The notes: generated from the sequence alone by a model not told the origin. A stretch of DNA of 64,000 bases from Akebia trifoliata (GCA_017979445.1 CM030717.1:21997288-22061287), one strand, 5' to 3'; numbered from the stretch's first letter, positions 1-10,807 are shown. Numbers and translations are program-made.

Positions 1-386
1 CTAGACCTCGTGCACTGCCCACGCAATGTTTCCAATCTTGTCAACGCCGCACGTGTGCAACAAAACACACTTCCTCCTTTCACACACGTTACGTCTCTCA
101 CTCTCACATGGCTGCAATTAGTCCTTCTTAACCCCATCGCAAACCTAGCTGCCCCAGTCAGAACCCCCAGTGTGGTTGCCATTAACCATGGTTAATAATG
201 ACTGTGGAGGAGTAAAAACCCTACTAATAAGAGAATGCCTTGTAAGTCGGAAACGCACTAGAGGTTTGGGTACACATACTCCCGATCCATGATAAGTCGG
301 GATAGACAAAAAAGGATAATAACCACGTGGGAGGATAGGGTGTGGTGATCCCTAGAATCACGGGATTTTTGAATGCGAGATCTCAT

Positions 387-490
387 ATCCTAACTTTAAG
401 GGATTGAGCGTTAAATTCTTCAAAGAAAGAAATCACAGATCCTAACTTTAAGGGATCGAGCGTTTAATTTTTCAAAAGAAGAAAGATTGA
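387..490 (+). repeat. two-copy direct repeat, period about 52 bp
   Basis: The core atcctaactttaagggat appears at 387 and 439 followed by closely related sequence, giving two tandem copies just upstream of the LTR TATA box. Duplicated U3 segments like this are common in LTR promoters; any enhancer role is inference. Confidence 0.7.
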
Positions 491-523
491 TACAAAAGAC
501 GAGGAGAAATAGAAGGGATGAGG

Positions 524-530
524 CTCTATA
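524..530 (+). promoter_or_regulatory. TATA box of the Tat element 1 LTR
   Basis: TATAAAG inside ctctataaagagg, about 230 bp before the primer-binding site, is well placed to define the start of R. Confidence 0.6.
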
Positions 531-756
531 AAGAGGGGAGGCAGCATACAATGAGGAGGGAGGAAAAAATAAAGGAAAAATCGGAGAGTGGAGTGAATAT
601 AAAATATCTTTTTACATAATTTAACTTTGGCATCGGAGGCTTTTTTTTTCCAGGGAAGATCGGGGAGCGTAATTCGTAAAGTCCCATCTTCAGATTAAGG
701 ACTAGCGAAAGTACATTCGAGATTTCTTTTTCAGCGCAGATCGGGGGACTATAATT

Positions 757-774
757 TGGCGCTGTCCGTGGGAG
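757..774 (+). other. primer-binding site of Tat element 1
   Basis: TGGCGCTGTCCGTGGGAG closely resembles the TGGCGCCGTCTGTGGGAA-type primer site common in Tat elements. It sits immediately after the LTR and 26 bp before the gag ATG. Confidence 0.8.
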
Positions 775-799
775 CGAAAAGCAGAAACGCGACAAACAC

Positions 800-2355
800 A
801 TGGCCAACACCAGAAACACCGGGAGAAGAACGGCAGCCAGAGAGAATGTCGTGGGAACTGCAAGAGATGTTGAGCTAAATGCAATGCTGGGAGCAATTGA
901 GGAGAGACGCGGCCAGGGAGATCAGGATAACTTAATAGCACCAGACGTCCAACAGTTACTGGCGCAGATCAGAGAAGAGCTACAGCGGAACTTGGATCAT
1001 CAAGCAGAGGAGATACGAAAACTAAAAAGGGAGAATGAACATCTGAGGCAACAAAGGGAAGAGGAATCAGGAAATCATGAAGGATCGGACAAAGACGGAG
1101 GCCAGTATTCCGGGGACCACGATCATAGACATGAGGCAAGAAGCGGAAGGGATCATGTATTCACAGAACAAGATGCATTTCCAAACCTACTTACCATCAA
1201 AGAGGTGGAGGAGATGCTCAAGCGCAAAGAGGAAGATGCGGTGAAGAGAGGACAGGTGGGAAAACTCGCTCAATCGGCCGTCAGGGATCTAAGGACCTCT
1301 CCATTTTCTGTCACGATTAGAAACGTTGTACCACCAAGGAAGTTTCACATGCCAAAGTTCGATTCATTTGATGGGACGAAAGATCCGGTGGAACATGTTA
1401 TGCATTACAGAACATGATAGTCCTACATGAAGGAGATGATGCTTTGATCTGTAAATTATTCCCTTCGATACTCAGATCGGGGGCACTCTCATGGTTTCAA
1501 GGACTCCCGTCCGGGACGATCGGAAGCTTCCAGCAACTAAAGGAGATGTTTGTGGCACAATACATTCATAATAGACGAAGGAAAGTCAAAGTCAATGTCT
1601 TGTTTTATCTACGGCAGGAAGAAAAGGAAAGTGTTCGTGATTTCACGGCTCGGTTCAGGAGTCAACTTCTTTCGGTGGAAAATCCAAAAGATGGAATGGT
1701 CGTTCAAGCATATGTGAACGCGATAATACCGGGGACCAGATTGCATGAAGAACTGGTAACAAACACCCCAGAGAGAATGGAAGACCTCTACGTGATAGCT
1801 GAGAAATTCATTACCTTAGAAGAAACATTGAAAACCAGATCCAGAGAATCTCTGGTATTGTCCAAAACAGCATCACCAAGAAGTGTAGGCCAGGAGAAAA
1901 GGAGGAGCGAAGAAGATATGGGGCCCGAAAAAAAGAAAACACGGGAGCATTCAAGTCGAAGTTCGTGGAATTCAAAATGAGTCCTGACCCCTCTAAAGGT
2001 AAGGCCTTTGGATATATTGAGGCACATTCGACAAGATCCCAACTTCAGGCCAGCGCCTTAGAATTATCGGGGAAGACCAAGAATGCCTTACTGCGAATAT
2101 CACAAGGCAGAAGATCATCTGACCGATACTTGTTGGAAGCTAAGGCACGTTATCCAAGATATGATCGATGAAGGGAAGCTCGAAAGATACGTGGCAGGTA
2201 AAGAACCGAGGAAGCAAGACTTGCCACCCCCTCCCCCTCGAAAAATCCCGACTCAGAATGAGAATATTCGAATGGTAGTAAATACGATTGTGGTAGAATT
2301 GAAAACAGATAGATCGTCGAAAGAACAGGCCCACTCAAAAATCAAGAAAGCATAG
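800..2355 (+). pseudogene. gag: gag of Tat element 1
   Basis: The reading begins at ATG 800 and has a charged, coiled-coil-like N-terminal third (about residues 60-100). The retrotransposon gag domain follows (DSFDGTKDPVEHVMHYRT, then SWFQGLPSGTI and VRDFTARFRSQ). A frameshift at about 1414 moves the frame, and stops occur at 1978-1980 and near 2058. A degenerate zinc-knuckle-like segment lies at about 2086-2130 (CEYHKAEDHLTDTC), typical of Tat Gag, followed by a proline-rich tail. Gag would form the cytoplasmic virus-like particle. The copy is not translatable as one protein. Confidence 0.85.
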
Positions 2356-2433
2356 CACGAACGAGAAGTGTATCAGGTAGCGGAAGGAATCAGGGTGGCA
2401 TAGGTACTAGAGTTAGTATGGGGAAACAAGGCA

Positions 2434-2967
2434 ATGGTATTCACTCCCGAAGATTTGGAAGGAGTGTTAAGCCCTCATAATGACGCATAGGTGGTTACCT
2501 TGGAAGTTGGTCCGATCGACCTAAAAAGGATACTAATCAATGAAGGGAGTGCAGTAGATATTCTATTTTTGTCAGTAGCAGAACAAATGGGTGTGCTCGG
2601 AGGAATGGAGCAGTCCGAGTTTAGTATCTACGGATTTAATGGAAGTCTCGTTAGATTTGCAGGAGAAATTATTTTGCCCGTGTCTGCCGGACCAAAAGTC
2701 GTCATGACCACATTCGTCATAGTAAACTCTGACTCGGCGTATAACGCCATCCTCGGACGAAGATGGATTCATTCAATGCAAGCAATACCGTCCACGTTCC
2801 ACCAAGTCTTGCATTTCCCGACCCCTCAAGGGCCCATGGAGGTGCGAGGAGATCAGACAATAGCTCGACAATGCTTTACCTGCGCAATAAGAAATGGGAG
2901 AAAGAAAGAACATCGTCAGAAGATCGAACAAGTGAAAAACAATACAACTGACCCAGAAGAGCTATAA
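2434..2967 (+). pseudogene. aspartic protease of Tat element 1, catalytic Asp lost
   Basis: It begins with the Tat pre-protease motif FTPEDLEGVLSPHNDA, an in-frame TAG, then VVTLEVGP. The active-site strand reads ILINEGSAVDILF, where family members have a D-x-G, so the catalytic Asp is Asn (AAT at 2539-2541). The flap and C-terminal motif NAILGRRWIH are present. The enzyme would mature Gag-Pol; this copy could not be active. It is in the same frame as the RT downstream. Confidence 0.85.
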
Positions 2968-3003
2968 CAATTATAGAAATCGCAGCAAGCTAATCGAGTA
3001 TCC

Positions 3004-4077
3004 ATGGTAGAACAACTAATGGAGGTCGACTTGGGAGAAGAAGGAACACATCTGACCTACGTAGGGACAAAAATGGAGAAGAAGGAAATAGATAACTTGA
3101 TTGAGTTCTTGAGAAAGAATAAAGACGTGTTTGCTTGGTCATTAGAGGATATGCCCGGGATCGACCCATGGGTGGCATGCCACCAGTTACATGTAGATTC
3201 GAATGCCCGACCATTTCAGCAGAAACCACGGAGATTAACGCCGAAGCTGAGACAAGCTGTGAATGAAGAAATAACGAAGCTTCTAAAGGCCGAATTCATT
3301 AGGGAAGTACAGTTTCCCTCATGGATCGCAAACATAGTAGCGGTACCCAAGAAAGATGGCCGAGTTAGAGTGTTCATTGACTTCACTAACCTGAATCAAG
3401 CATGCCCGAAGGATGGATTTCCTCTCCAAAGGATCGATCGATTGGTAGACGCTACAGCGGGACACGAGAGACTCTCGTTCATGGACGGGTACTCCGGATA
3501 TAATCAAATCCCATTAGCCTTTGAAGATCAGGAGAAAACGTCCTTTATCACCGAGCAAGGTTTATTCTATTATAAGGTAATGCCATTCGGGCTGAAAAAT
3601 GTCGGGACTACATATCAAAGGCTGGTCACACAGATATTCGAAGATAAACTCGGGGACACTATGGAAGTTTACATTGATGATATGCTGGTGAAAAGCAACC
3701 GAGTGGGGGACCATATGTATCATTTGGAGGACATGTTCGTCCGCCTAAGAAAGTACAAAATGCGTCTCAACCCAAAGAAATGCAGGTTTGGGGTGTCTTC
3801 CGGGAAGTTCCTAGGATACATGGTTACGAGAAGAGGGATTGAGGCCAACCCAGATCAAATAAGGGTGCTGAAAGAGATGACTTCATCAACTAACGTCAAG
3901 CAGGTGCAGAAACTGGCAGAGAGGATAGCCGCGCTTAGTAGATTCGTGTCAAGATCATCAGATAAATGTAAACCCTTATTTTCACTGCTCAAGAAAGGAA
4001 CGGGGTTCGTATGGTCGGAAGAATGCGAGAGAACATTCCAAAATTTAAAGGAATACCTTGATCGCCCCCTGTTCTAA
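3004..4077 (+). pseudogene. pol: reverse transcriptase of Tat element 1
   Basis: This is the longest open segment of the element (357 codons). It starts with the linker FLRKNKDVFAWSLEDMPGID and runs through the RT blocks VAVPKKDGRVRVFIDF, LSFMDGYSGYNQIPLA, KVMPFGLKNVGTTYQRL and the catalytic YIDDM, which is intact. It ends in the connection (GFVWSEECERTFQNLK). The domain would copy element RNA into cDNA inside the particle. The stop at 4075-4077 is a frameshift at the start of RNase H. Several substitutions, such as IDFTNLN for the usual IDYTDLN, suggest decay. Confidence 0.9.
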
Positions 4078-4432
4078 GCAAACCAGAAGATGGCGAAATC
4101 TTGGGTATGTATTTTGCCGCTACGCCAACAGCAATAAGCTCCATACTTTCAGAACAGAAGGAAAAAAAGAATTACCAATTTATTTTGTGATTAAGACATT
4201 AGGGCCTTCGGAGGAAACATACAGTCGAACAGAGAAGATTGGTCTCGCGTTGGTCTACTCAGCACAGAAGCTCAGGCCATACTTTCAGGCTCATTGGGTC
4301 AGAGTAATCACGGATTATCCAATTCGAGAAGTATTGCATAAAGCCAAAAAATCCAGAAGGATAACTAAATGGGCCGTCACATTAGGAGAATTCGATCTCA
4401 TTTTCGAACCGCGAAATGCTCAGAAGGGATAG
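4078..4432 (+). pseudogene. first (retroviral-type) RNase H of Tat element 1
   Basis: Recognisable blocks are LPIYFVIKTLGPSEETYSRT, EKIGLALVYSAQKLRPYFQA, WVRVITDYPIREVL and ITKWAVTLGEFDLIFEPR, which follow RT in Tat pol. The N-terminal blocks lie in a different frame from the C-terminal ones, with the shift near 4160. A stop at 4430-4432 ends the domain, and the frame then continues into the second RNase H. The domain would remove RNA from the RNA/DNA hybrid. Confidence 0.8.
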
Positions 4433-5137
4433 GTGGTTGCTGACTTTCTCACGGACTTTTCTGTAGAAGATCTGTACTGGGAAGAAGAAGAAGAAGCAGA
4501 TCCACCCGAAGAATATGTACCTGACCCAATGAGCAAGGAAACAAGGTGGAGATTATTCGTAGACGGATCAACAAACTTTCATGGCTCAAGAGTAGGCATG
4601 GTATTGGTTACTCCCAGTAATGATCGACTGGAGAAAATAATAAAATTAGGATTCAGAGCGTCAAACAACGAAGCAGAATACGAAGCAGCTCTCGACGGAT
4701 TACAAATGGCCAGGGACCTAAATATTGAAGAGCTGCAAGTTTACTCGAATTCCCAACTCGTAGTTGAACAGTGCGGAGGGACATTCCAAGTAAAAGATGA
4801 TAGGATGGCGAAGTATGTGGAGGTAGTCAAGATAAAAATAGCCAGATTCAAAAAAATAAAAATTTCTAGGATATTCAGGGACGACAATCGACATGCCGAT
4901 TCCTTGGCATATATTGCATCTATGCTCCGAGATTCCGAAGTCCGAACGATCCCTATAGAATTCCAAGTCGAGGCAAGTATCGACCTAAAAGGAAGAACAT
5001 ATTGTATGTCAATTAGTTCACATTCAAGTTGGATGGACGAGATTGTAAACTTTCTAAAGACAGGGGAAGGGCCCACAGAAAAGAAAGTGGCTTGGAAACT
5101 AAAGAGGAAAGCTGGGCGATTTGTGCTCATAAAATGA
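4433..5137 (+). pseudogene. second RNase H (Tat-specific, aRNH-like), one catalytic Asp lost
   Basis: After an acidic linker the sequence reads WRLFVDGSTNFHGSRVG, SNNEAEYEAALDGLQMA, VYSNSQLVVEQ and DDNRHADSLAYIAS. These are the four active-site blocks of the additional RNase H that defines Tat elements. The first Asp, the Glu and the last Asp are present. The third block has Asn (AAT at 4748-4750) where the family has Asp (SDSQ). The frame runs on into integrase after a TGA at 5135-5137. Confidence 0.85.
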
Positions 5138-5230
5138 GAGATCTACCGAATGTCATATAAAGGACCACACTTGAGATGTTTAAACCAAAAGGAAGCGCGT
5201 CTGATCCTAGCTGAGTTGCACGAAGGGGTA
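5138..5230 (+). pseudogene. integrase N-terminus of Tat element 1, cut by nested insertion
   Basis: The frame that follows the RNase H stop reads SYKGPHLRCLNQKEARL and then an LHEG, the first His of the HHCC zinc domain. It is cut at 5231 by the LTR of the nested element and resumes at 17726 with the rest of the zinc domain. Confidence 0.85.
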
Positions 5231-5231
5231 C
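5227..5231. repeat. left target-site duplication of nested Ogre-like element
   Basis: GGTAC here and GGTAT at 17726-17730 flank the TG...CA ends of the insertion. They differ at one base and both fall at the integrase break. Confidence 0.85.
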
Positions 5232-5831
5232 TGAAAGCGCCCTCGATCCGCGGGGTGAGCAGATCCGCTTTTGACCCTTGAGGTTTGGGAGTCGCCACTT
5301 AGTTATTATGGTCTAGGAATCAAACTGACTCTAAAACGGATAAAAACTAATCTACTATAGAAAATCTGAATCCGGGGATCATGTTACGGGGTTGGAAGGT
5401 GTTAGGCACCAACCCCGCCCGGCCATTGCCGGTCTCTACTTATCCCAAATAAATCTACATCGCTAATGACAAACCTAGATTAAAAAAATAATAATAAAAA
5501 AACTTACCTTCGATCTGCAAAAGTGTTATTCCCTCAGATCTGGCGAAAACGGCTCCTTGTACCGTATTCCTTACTTCGTTCTATCTCCGGATCTGATTCC
5601 TGATCTCCGAGGTAAGGTATCTCCTTCTTGGATCTGGGTGCTTTGAATTTGTTGTGGATTTTTGGGATGTTTTTAAGAGGTTTTTGGGTGTTTTTTAGGC
5701 TAAAATCGGAGTAGGGGTGTTAGGAAAGGAGTTAGGGCTCCAAAATTAGGGTTTTGGGGAGGTTGTGGAGGCTTCTTCACCTACTTTTTCTAGGGTTTTT
5801 TCTTTGATACGAAAATAGGGTGTGGAGGCTC

Positions 5832-5840
5832 CTATTTATA
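5832..5840 (-). promoter_or_regulatory. TATA box in the Ogre-like 3' LTR
   Basis: TATAAATAG on the minus strand. The same box appears at the equivalent place in the 16014-17725, 37902-39688 and 43120-44849 copies. Confidence 0.65.
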
Positions 5841-5885
5841 AAGTTTTTAGAAGCATTAGGGTTTGATTAGGTTTCAATTAGGGTT

Positions 5886-6150
5886 TTGACTTAGTCTTTA
5901 GCGTTTTAATTTAGGGTTTTGACTTTAGTCTTATGAGATTGACTTGATTAGTTTAGATTAGGGTTTTGACCTTAGTCTTATGAGATTGACTCGATTAGTT
6001 TAGATTAGGGTTTTGATTTAGGGTTTTGACTTTAGTCTTATGAGATTGACTTTAATACTTGACTTTAGTCTTACTTAATTGACTTTAATTTTGACTTTAG
6101 TCTTATTTGATTGACTTTAATATCTTGACTTTAGTCTTGCTTGATTGACT
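5886..6150 (-). promoter_or_regulatory. TTGAC(C/T) (W-box-like) array upstream of the LTR TATA box
   Basis: Thirteen TTGAC(C/T) hexamers lie on the + strand in 265 bp, mostly as alternating gactttagtc and gattgacttt units. In element orientation they end about 46 bp upstream of the TATA box. TTGAC(C/T) is the core bound by plant WRKY factors. Binding here is inference; the array may simply be a U3 tandem repeat. Confidence 0.6.
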
Positions 6151-6933
6151 TTAAATTTTTGGAGAACCCCCCTCTATTATATTTTTGATTCTTTGGACCC
6201 CTAAATGGAGGGGTCATTAAAGAAATATCTTGCGAACCATCAACAATTTTTCTTGAAAGCCTGATTGATCAATTTTTTGGTTTAAATTTTATAATTAATT
6301 TTATTAATGTTTCACTTTACATTATTTAATGATTTATTTATTAATTTCTAAAATTTTAATTATTAAAATTATGAAATTACCATTTTGCCCTCGGAGAGGA
6401 TTTTTTACGTTTTAAGTCTTTTTTCAATGTTCCAGGATATTTTGAAATCAGTTTTTCGTAAGGAATTCAATGGGAATGTTGGTTTTTGTCATTTATGAAA
6501 TTTTTGTGTGAAATGGTCGTGAATTTTATGAGGGGTATTTTCTTAATTTTGTCAAATTTTGTGAAAATTAGTGAAATGATTTATTTGCTTTCGATTTGAC
6601 GTTTTATGTATTTGAACGGATTTTCCTAATCGTAATGTAGGCTCTAAGGTTGTTTTGATGTTAGGGGTATTTTGATAATTTGGTCATTTTTAGTGATTTT
6701 TATCGTGAAGCTTCTTTTTGATTTGCAGGATGATGATTTCTATGTTTCTGGGGTAGTATTTTCCTAGCGTAGCGTGGTTTCTAAGTTTTGTCAGTTCGAA
6801 ATACCTCATCCGGATTTCTGAAACATATCTGGTAACGAAATAAAGCATTAGAATAGACATCCATCATTGGGAACCTTTGCGATCGGGTTGACGACTTGAT
6901 TAATCAGGCGGATACAAAAAAGGGATGTCTACA

Positions 6934-6951
6934 GATGCCCCTCTTTGGCAG
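6934..6951 (-). other. polypurine tract of the nested Ogre-like element
   Basis: On the minus strand the sequence before the 3' LTR reads ccaaagaggggcatc and then TGTAGACA. A purine-rich run next to the LTR is the expected primer for plus-strand synthesis. Confidence 0.6.
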
Positions 6952-7274
6952 AGGGTTGAAGCAAACTCGATAGCAAATCTATTTTGGTAGATAGTGCGAT
7001 ATCCGAATGCCAAAACTAGTAACAGTTCATTTTGCAGCCTGATTTAACAATTCGTCGGGGTATTCGAATCATTGAGCGTAAAACTCTTTTCGAACTAGAA
7101 AAATGTCAGGTCCTTGAGCGCGAGCTCTCACTGGCAGTGTCAGATCCTTGAATTTTTAAAAAATTCTCCTTGACTGATGTAACAACTATGCAAGTGTGTG
7201 GGCTCAAAATCTGAGATAGATTTCAAAGAGTTTGAGTTGGAAATGAGTCAAATCTGAGCATGAAGTAAATATAA

Positions 7275-8700
7275 ACTGAGTAAAATTCCAAGAAAACCCT
7301 TGGTGGCATCTAAGCATAATTCCGAGAAAACCCTCGGCAGTAACTGAGCATAGTTCCAAGAAAACCCTTGGCGGCATCTGGGCATAGTTCCAAGAAAACC
7401 CTTGGCGGCATCTGAGAATAGTTCCGAGAAAACCCTCGGCGGCATCTGAGCATAATTCCAAGAAAACCCTTGGCCGCATCTGAGCATAATTCCGAGAAAA
7501 CCCTCGGCGGCATCTGAGCATAATTCCAAGAAAACCCTTGGCGGTATCTGAGCATAATTCCAAGAAAACCCTTGGCGGCATCTGAGCATAGTTCCGAGAA
7601 AACCCTCGGCGGTATCTGAGCATAATTCCAAGAAAATCCTTGGCGGCATCTAAGCATAGTTTCGAGAAAACCCTCGGTGGCATCTGAGCATAATTCCAAG
7701 AAAACCCTTGGCGGCATCTGAGCATAAGTCCAAGAAAACCCTTGGCGGCATCTGAGCATAGTTCCGAGAAAACCCTCGGCGGTATCTGAGCATAATTCTG
7801 AGAAAACCCTCGGTGGTATCTGAGCATAATTCCAAGAAAACCCTTGGCGGCATCTGAGCATAATTCCAAGAAAACCCTCGGCGGTATCTGAGCAAAATTC
7901 CAAGAAAACCCTTGGCGGCATCTGAGCATAGTTCCTAGAAAACCCTCGGCGGCATCTGAGCATAATTCCAAGAAAACCCTTGGCGGCATCTGAGCATAGT
8001 TCCGAGAAAACCCTCGGCGGTATCTGAGCATAATTCCAAGAAAACCCTTGGCGGCATCTGAGCATAGTTCCGAGAAAACCCTCGGCGGCATCTGAGCATA
8101 ATTCCAAGAAAATCCTTGGCGGCATCTGAGCATAGTTCCGAGAAAACCCTCGGCGGTATCTGAGCATAATTTTAAGAAAACCCTTGGCGGCATCTAAGCA
8201 TAGTTCCGAGAAAACCCTCGGCGGCATCTGAGCATAATTCTAAGAAAACCCTTGGCGGCATCTGAGCATAATTCCAAGAAAACCCTTGGCGGCATCTGAG
8301 CATAGTTCCGAGAAAACCCTCGGCGGTATCTGAGCATAATTCCAAGAAAACCCTTGGCAGCATCTGAGCATAGTTCCGAGAAAACCCTCGGCGGCATCTG
8401 AGCATAATTCTAAGAAAACCCTTGGCGGCATCTGAGCATAATTCTAAGAAAACCCTTGGCGACATCTGAGCATAGTTCTGAGAAAACCCTCGGCGGTATC
8501 TGAGCATAATTCCAAAAAAATCCTTGGTGGCATCTGAGCATAGTTCCGAGAAAACCCTCGGCGGCATCTGAGCATAATTCCAAGAAAACCCTTGGCGGCA
8601 TCTGAGTATAATTTCAAGAAAACCCTTGGCGGCATCTGAGCAAAGTTCCGAGAAAACGCTCGGCGGTATCTGAGCATAATTCCAAGAAAATCCTTGGCGG
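7275..8700 (-). repeat. 34-bp tandem array, 42 units, each with a 5-bp stem hairpin
   Basis: I count 42 contiguous units with a 34-bp period. Each unit carries an inverted repeat, either CCAAG...CTTGG or CCGAG...CTCGG around aaaacc. By hand count 24 units are of the A/T type, 16 of the G/C type, and only two (near 7866 and 7934) mix the arms. The array lies between integrase and the 3' LTR, where Tat/Ogre elements often carry tandem repeats. The unit contains no stop codon on the minus strand, which creates long spurious frames. Confidence 0.95.
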
Positions 8701-9118
8701 AAACTGAGTAAAATCTAAGATAACCCTTGACGGCAACTGAGCAAAATCCAAGATAACCCTTGACGGAAACTGAGCAAAATCCAAGATAACCCTTGGCGGC
8801 AACTGAGAAAAATCCAAGATAACCTTTGGCGAAAACTGAGCAAAATCCAAGTTAACCCTTGGCGGCAACTGAGCAAAATCCAAGATAACCCTTGGCGGAA
8901 ACTGAGTAAAATCCCAGATAACCCTTGACGGCAACTGAGCAAAATCCAAGTTAACCCTTGGCGGCAACTGAGCAAAATCCAAGATAATCCTTGGCGGCAA
9001 CTGAGCAAAATCCAAGATAACCCTTGGCGGAAACTGAGCAAAATCCAAGTTAACCCTTGGCGGCAACTGAGTAAAATCCAAGATAATCCTTGGCGGCAAC
9101 TGAGCAAAATTGGCGAAG
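8701..9118 (-). repeat. 33-bp tandem array, 12 units plus a partial unit
   Basis: This is a diverged continuation of the 34-bp array, with units such as caactgagcaaaatccaag followed by ataacccttggcgg. Twelve full units and a partial one are seen. The stem is the A/T form CCAAG...CTTGG throughout, with occasional mismatches. The period change by one base occurs at about 8700. Confidence 0.9.
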
Positions 9119-9881
9119 GAATGAAGGACTTTTGGGAAAGAATGAATGAATTTGGAAAAAGACTGATCAGAGTGAATTGAATAAATCTGGAAGATACTGA
9201 ATCTGGAAGAGAAATGATCGAATCCAGGAATGATTGGATCTGGAATACCATATTAGTTGATCTCTGGACACAGTCAAATGTGAGATCCGAAGTGCTTTTG
9301 TTTGAACCTCAAGGATTTATCCACAAGTTTTATGAATTTAAACCTGAGTTTTTATTTCTTTGAACCTCAAGAGTTTTTTGAAGAACTGTTATCAAAAGGG
9401 TAACCTTAAGTTTGAGGTTTTTAGGATTAACATTGCTCCCAAAACAAAATGTCCCTAGTTTGACAATAAAGATGGCATTGAAAATAATTGAACACATCAT
9501 TAAAAAATGCCCCTGGTATAAGGAGGGAAATTACATAATTTAGAGGAAAAAGAAAAATGCTCCTTGTATGAAGGTTTGAAATATTTGATTACCACAAGCG
9601 CAATAAATATCCAACTTTTAATTTTGATTAATTTTATTTGAAGATTTTGAGTCAGGCTCAAGAGAACAAAATATTTCCTTTTGAGACTCATCCTAGAATT
9701 CACCCTTCTCTCCATTGGTTCACTTGGGGAAGTAAGAATTTTCAGATCGATCGTAGATAAGATATTTGTGGCTTCTGAATCTATGCCTGATTTAAGTTGA
9801 GTATTGAACTTGATTATTCGGACTTCTGATGTTTCAGCTCGAACCGCTCTCAACTTGGGATTTTCTTCTGTTTTTCTTTGT
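9119..9881. other. 3' non-coding part of the nested element, nothing recognised
   Basis: This is AT-rich sequence between the tandem array and a second short repeat block. A minus-strand open stretch at about 9500-9853 has no recognisable domain. Confidence 0.4.
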
Positions 9882-10106
9882 CGCTCTAATTTTTGCCTAG
9901 ATCGCCTTTTCAGATTTTCAATCTATCGAGCTTGCTCTAACTTTTGCCTAGATCGCCTTTTCAGGTTTTCGATCTAGCGAGCTCTTTCTTTTTTCCTTTA
10001 CTCTGATTGTTGCCAAAATGTCCTTTCAGATTTTCAACCTTGCGAGCTTGCCTTAATTTTTGCCTAAGTCGCCCTTTCCGGATTTTCAACTTAGCAGGCT
10101 TCTTCA
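9882..10106. repeat. four-copy degenerate tandem repeat, 51-67 bp spacing
   Basis: Copies beginning near 9882, 9933, 10001 and 10051 share tttttgcctagatcgcc followed by ttttcaatct and cgagct. Spacings are about 51, 67 and 51 bp. It lies in the 3' region of the nested element and does not resemble the 34-bp unit. Confidence 0.75.
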
Positions 10107-10807
10107 TTTTTTTTTATCTTTTTCTTCTCCTCTGAAGTTCTAGAATTACTGTCTGATCATGCTTCGCAACCCTCCTTGACTTTTTCACATGGTACTTAGG
10201 AGAACTTTTATAGGTAGGCTTGGGACTAGGCATAAAAAGAAAGGAATTTCGAGGCTCAAAAACCCAAATGCCCCTTGTGTGGCATTTCATTTAAAATTTT
10301 TTCTTGAACTTTCTTCCTCATTTTGGATGATATTTCTTTTTCTTTTGAATTTTTTTCTTTTTAGATTTTTCCTTTGTTGGGGAATCTATATATATTTTTT
10401 TTATTTTGATGTGGTCGGGCCTGAAGTAACTTCTCAGGTTGCCTACGTACCCCAAATTTTTGGGATTAGACCAAAACGTAGTTCAAATTTTCCCTCCCCT
10501 AGGTTAGGTGATCGGGCTAAGAAAGAAAAATGCATCATTTTTTTTTTGAAAAGGCTGCAAAGGGCTGAGAAAGGAGATAATGAATTGGGTAGCAGGAAAA
10601 TTAATTCGGCCAAAGATGGCCTCCTTAAATGTAGTACCATTTGATTCGGTCAAGTTTGGTTGACTCTAGTAGTTCACTTCTTGAAGTCTGACGATTTTTC
10701 CAGACAGTATTTTCTTAATGAATGAATTTCTCCAATTGGGTTCAGACTTTCTCCTATATTCGAGGAGGAGTGTTCAATTTTCTTTGAAGTCTGATAGTTA
10801 AATCCTT
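10107..10807 (-). other. decayed tail of integrase and 3' non-coding sequence
   Basis: Minus-strand translation after the recognisable integrase shows only fragments between stops. The poly-T and poly-A rich stretch at 10300-10420 has no feature I can name. Confidence 0.35.

Larger units (their letters stand above)
1..755 (+). repeat. 5' LTR of Tat element 1 (left boundary not seen)
   Basis: This stretch lies directly before a primer-binding site and gag, and it contains a TATA box at 524-530, as expected for U3-R-U5. The right end near 755 is placed by the primer site. I cannot choose a TG start, and the LTR may begin before base 1. No second copy is recognisable downstream of the integrase. 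Confidence 0.6.
5232..6933 (-). repeat. 3' LTR of the nested Ogre-like element
   Basis: On the + strand it starts tgaaagcgcc and ends gtctaca. On its own strand it therefore begins TGTAGACA and ends GCGCTTTCA. It matches 16014-17725 along its whole length and the solo LTRs at 37902, 43120 and 52019. Confidence 0.95.

Noticed and set aside
7275..9118. CRISPR-like array of 34-bp repeats with hairpins
   Set aside because: Units are contiguous with no unique spacers, there are no cas genes, and the context is a plant retrotransposon.
7204..9251. Long minus-strand open frames (up to 329 codons) of repeated peptide
   Set aside because: The 34-bp unit has no stop on the minus strand in any frame, and 34 is not a multiple of three, so all frames stay open and give the same 34-residue cycle. 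This is a by-product of the tandem array, not a gene.
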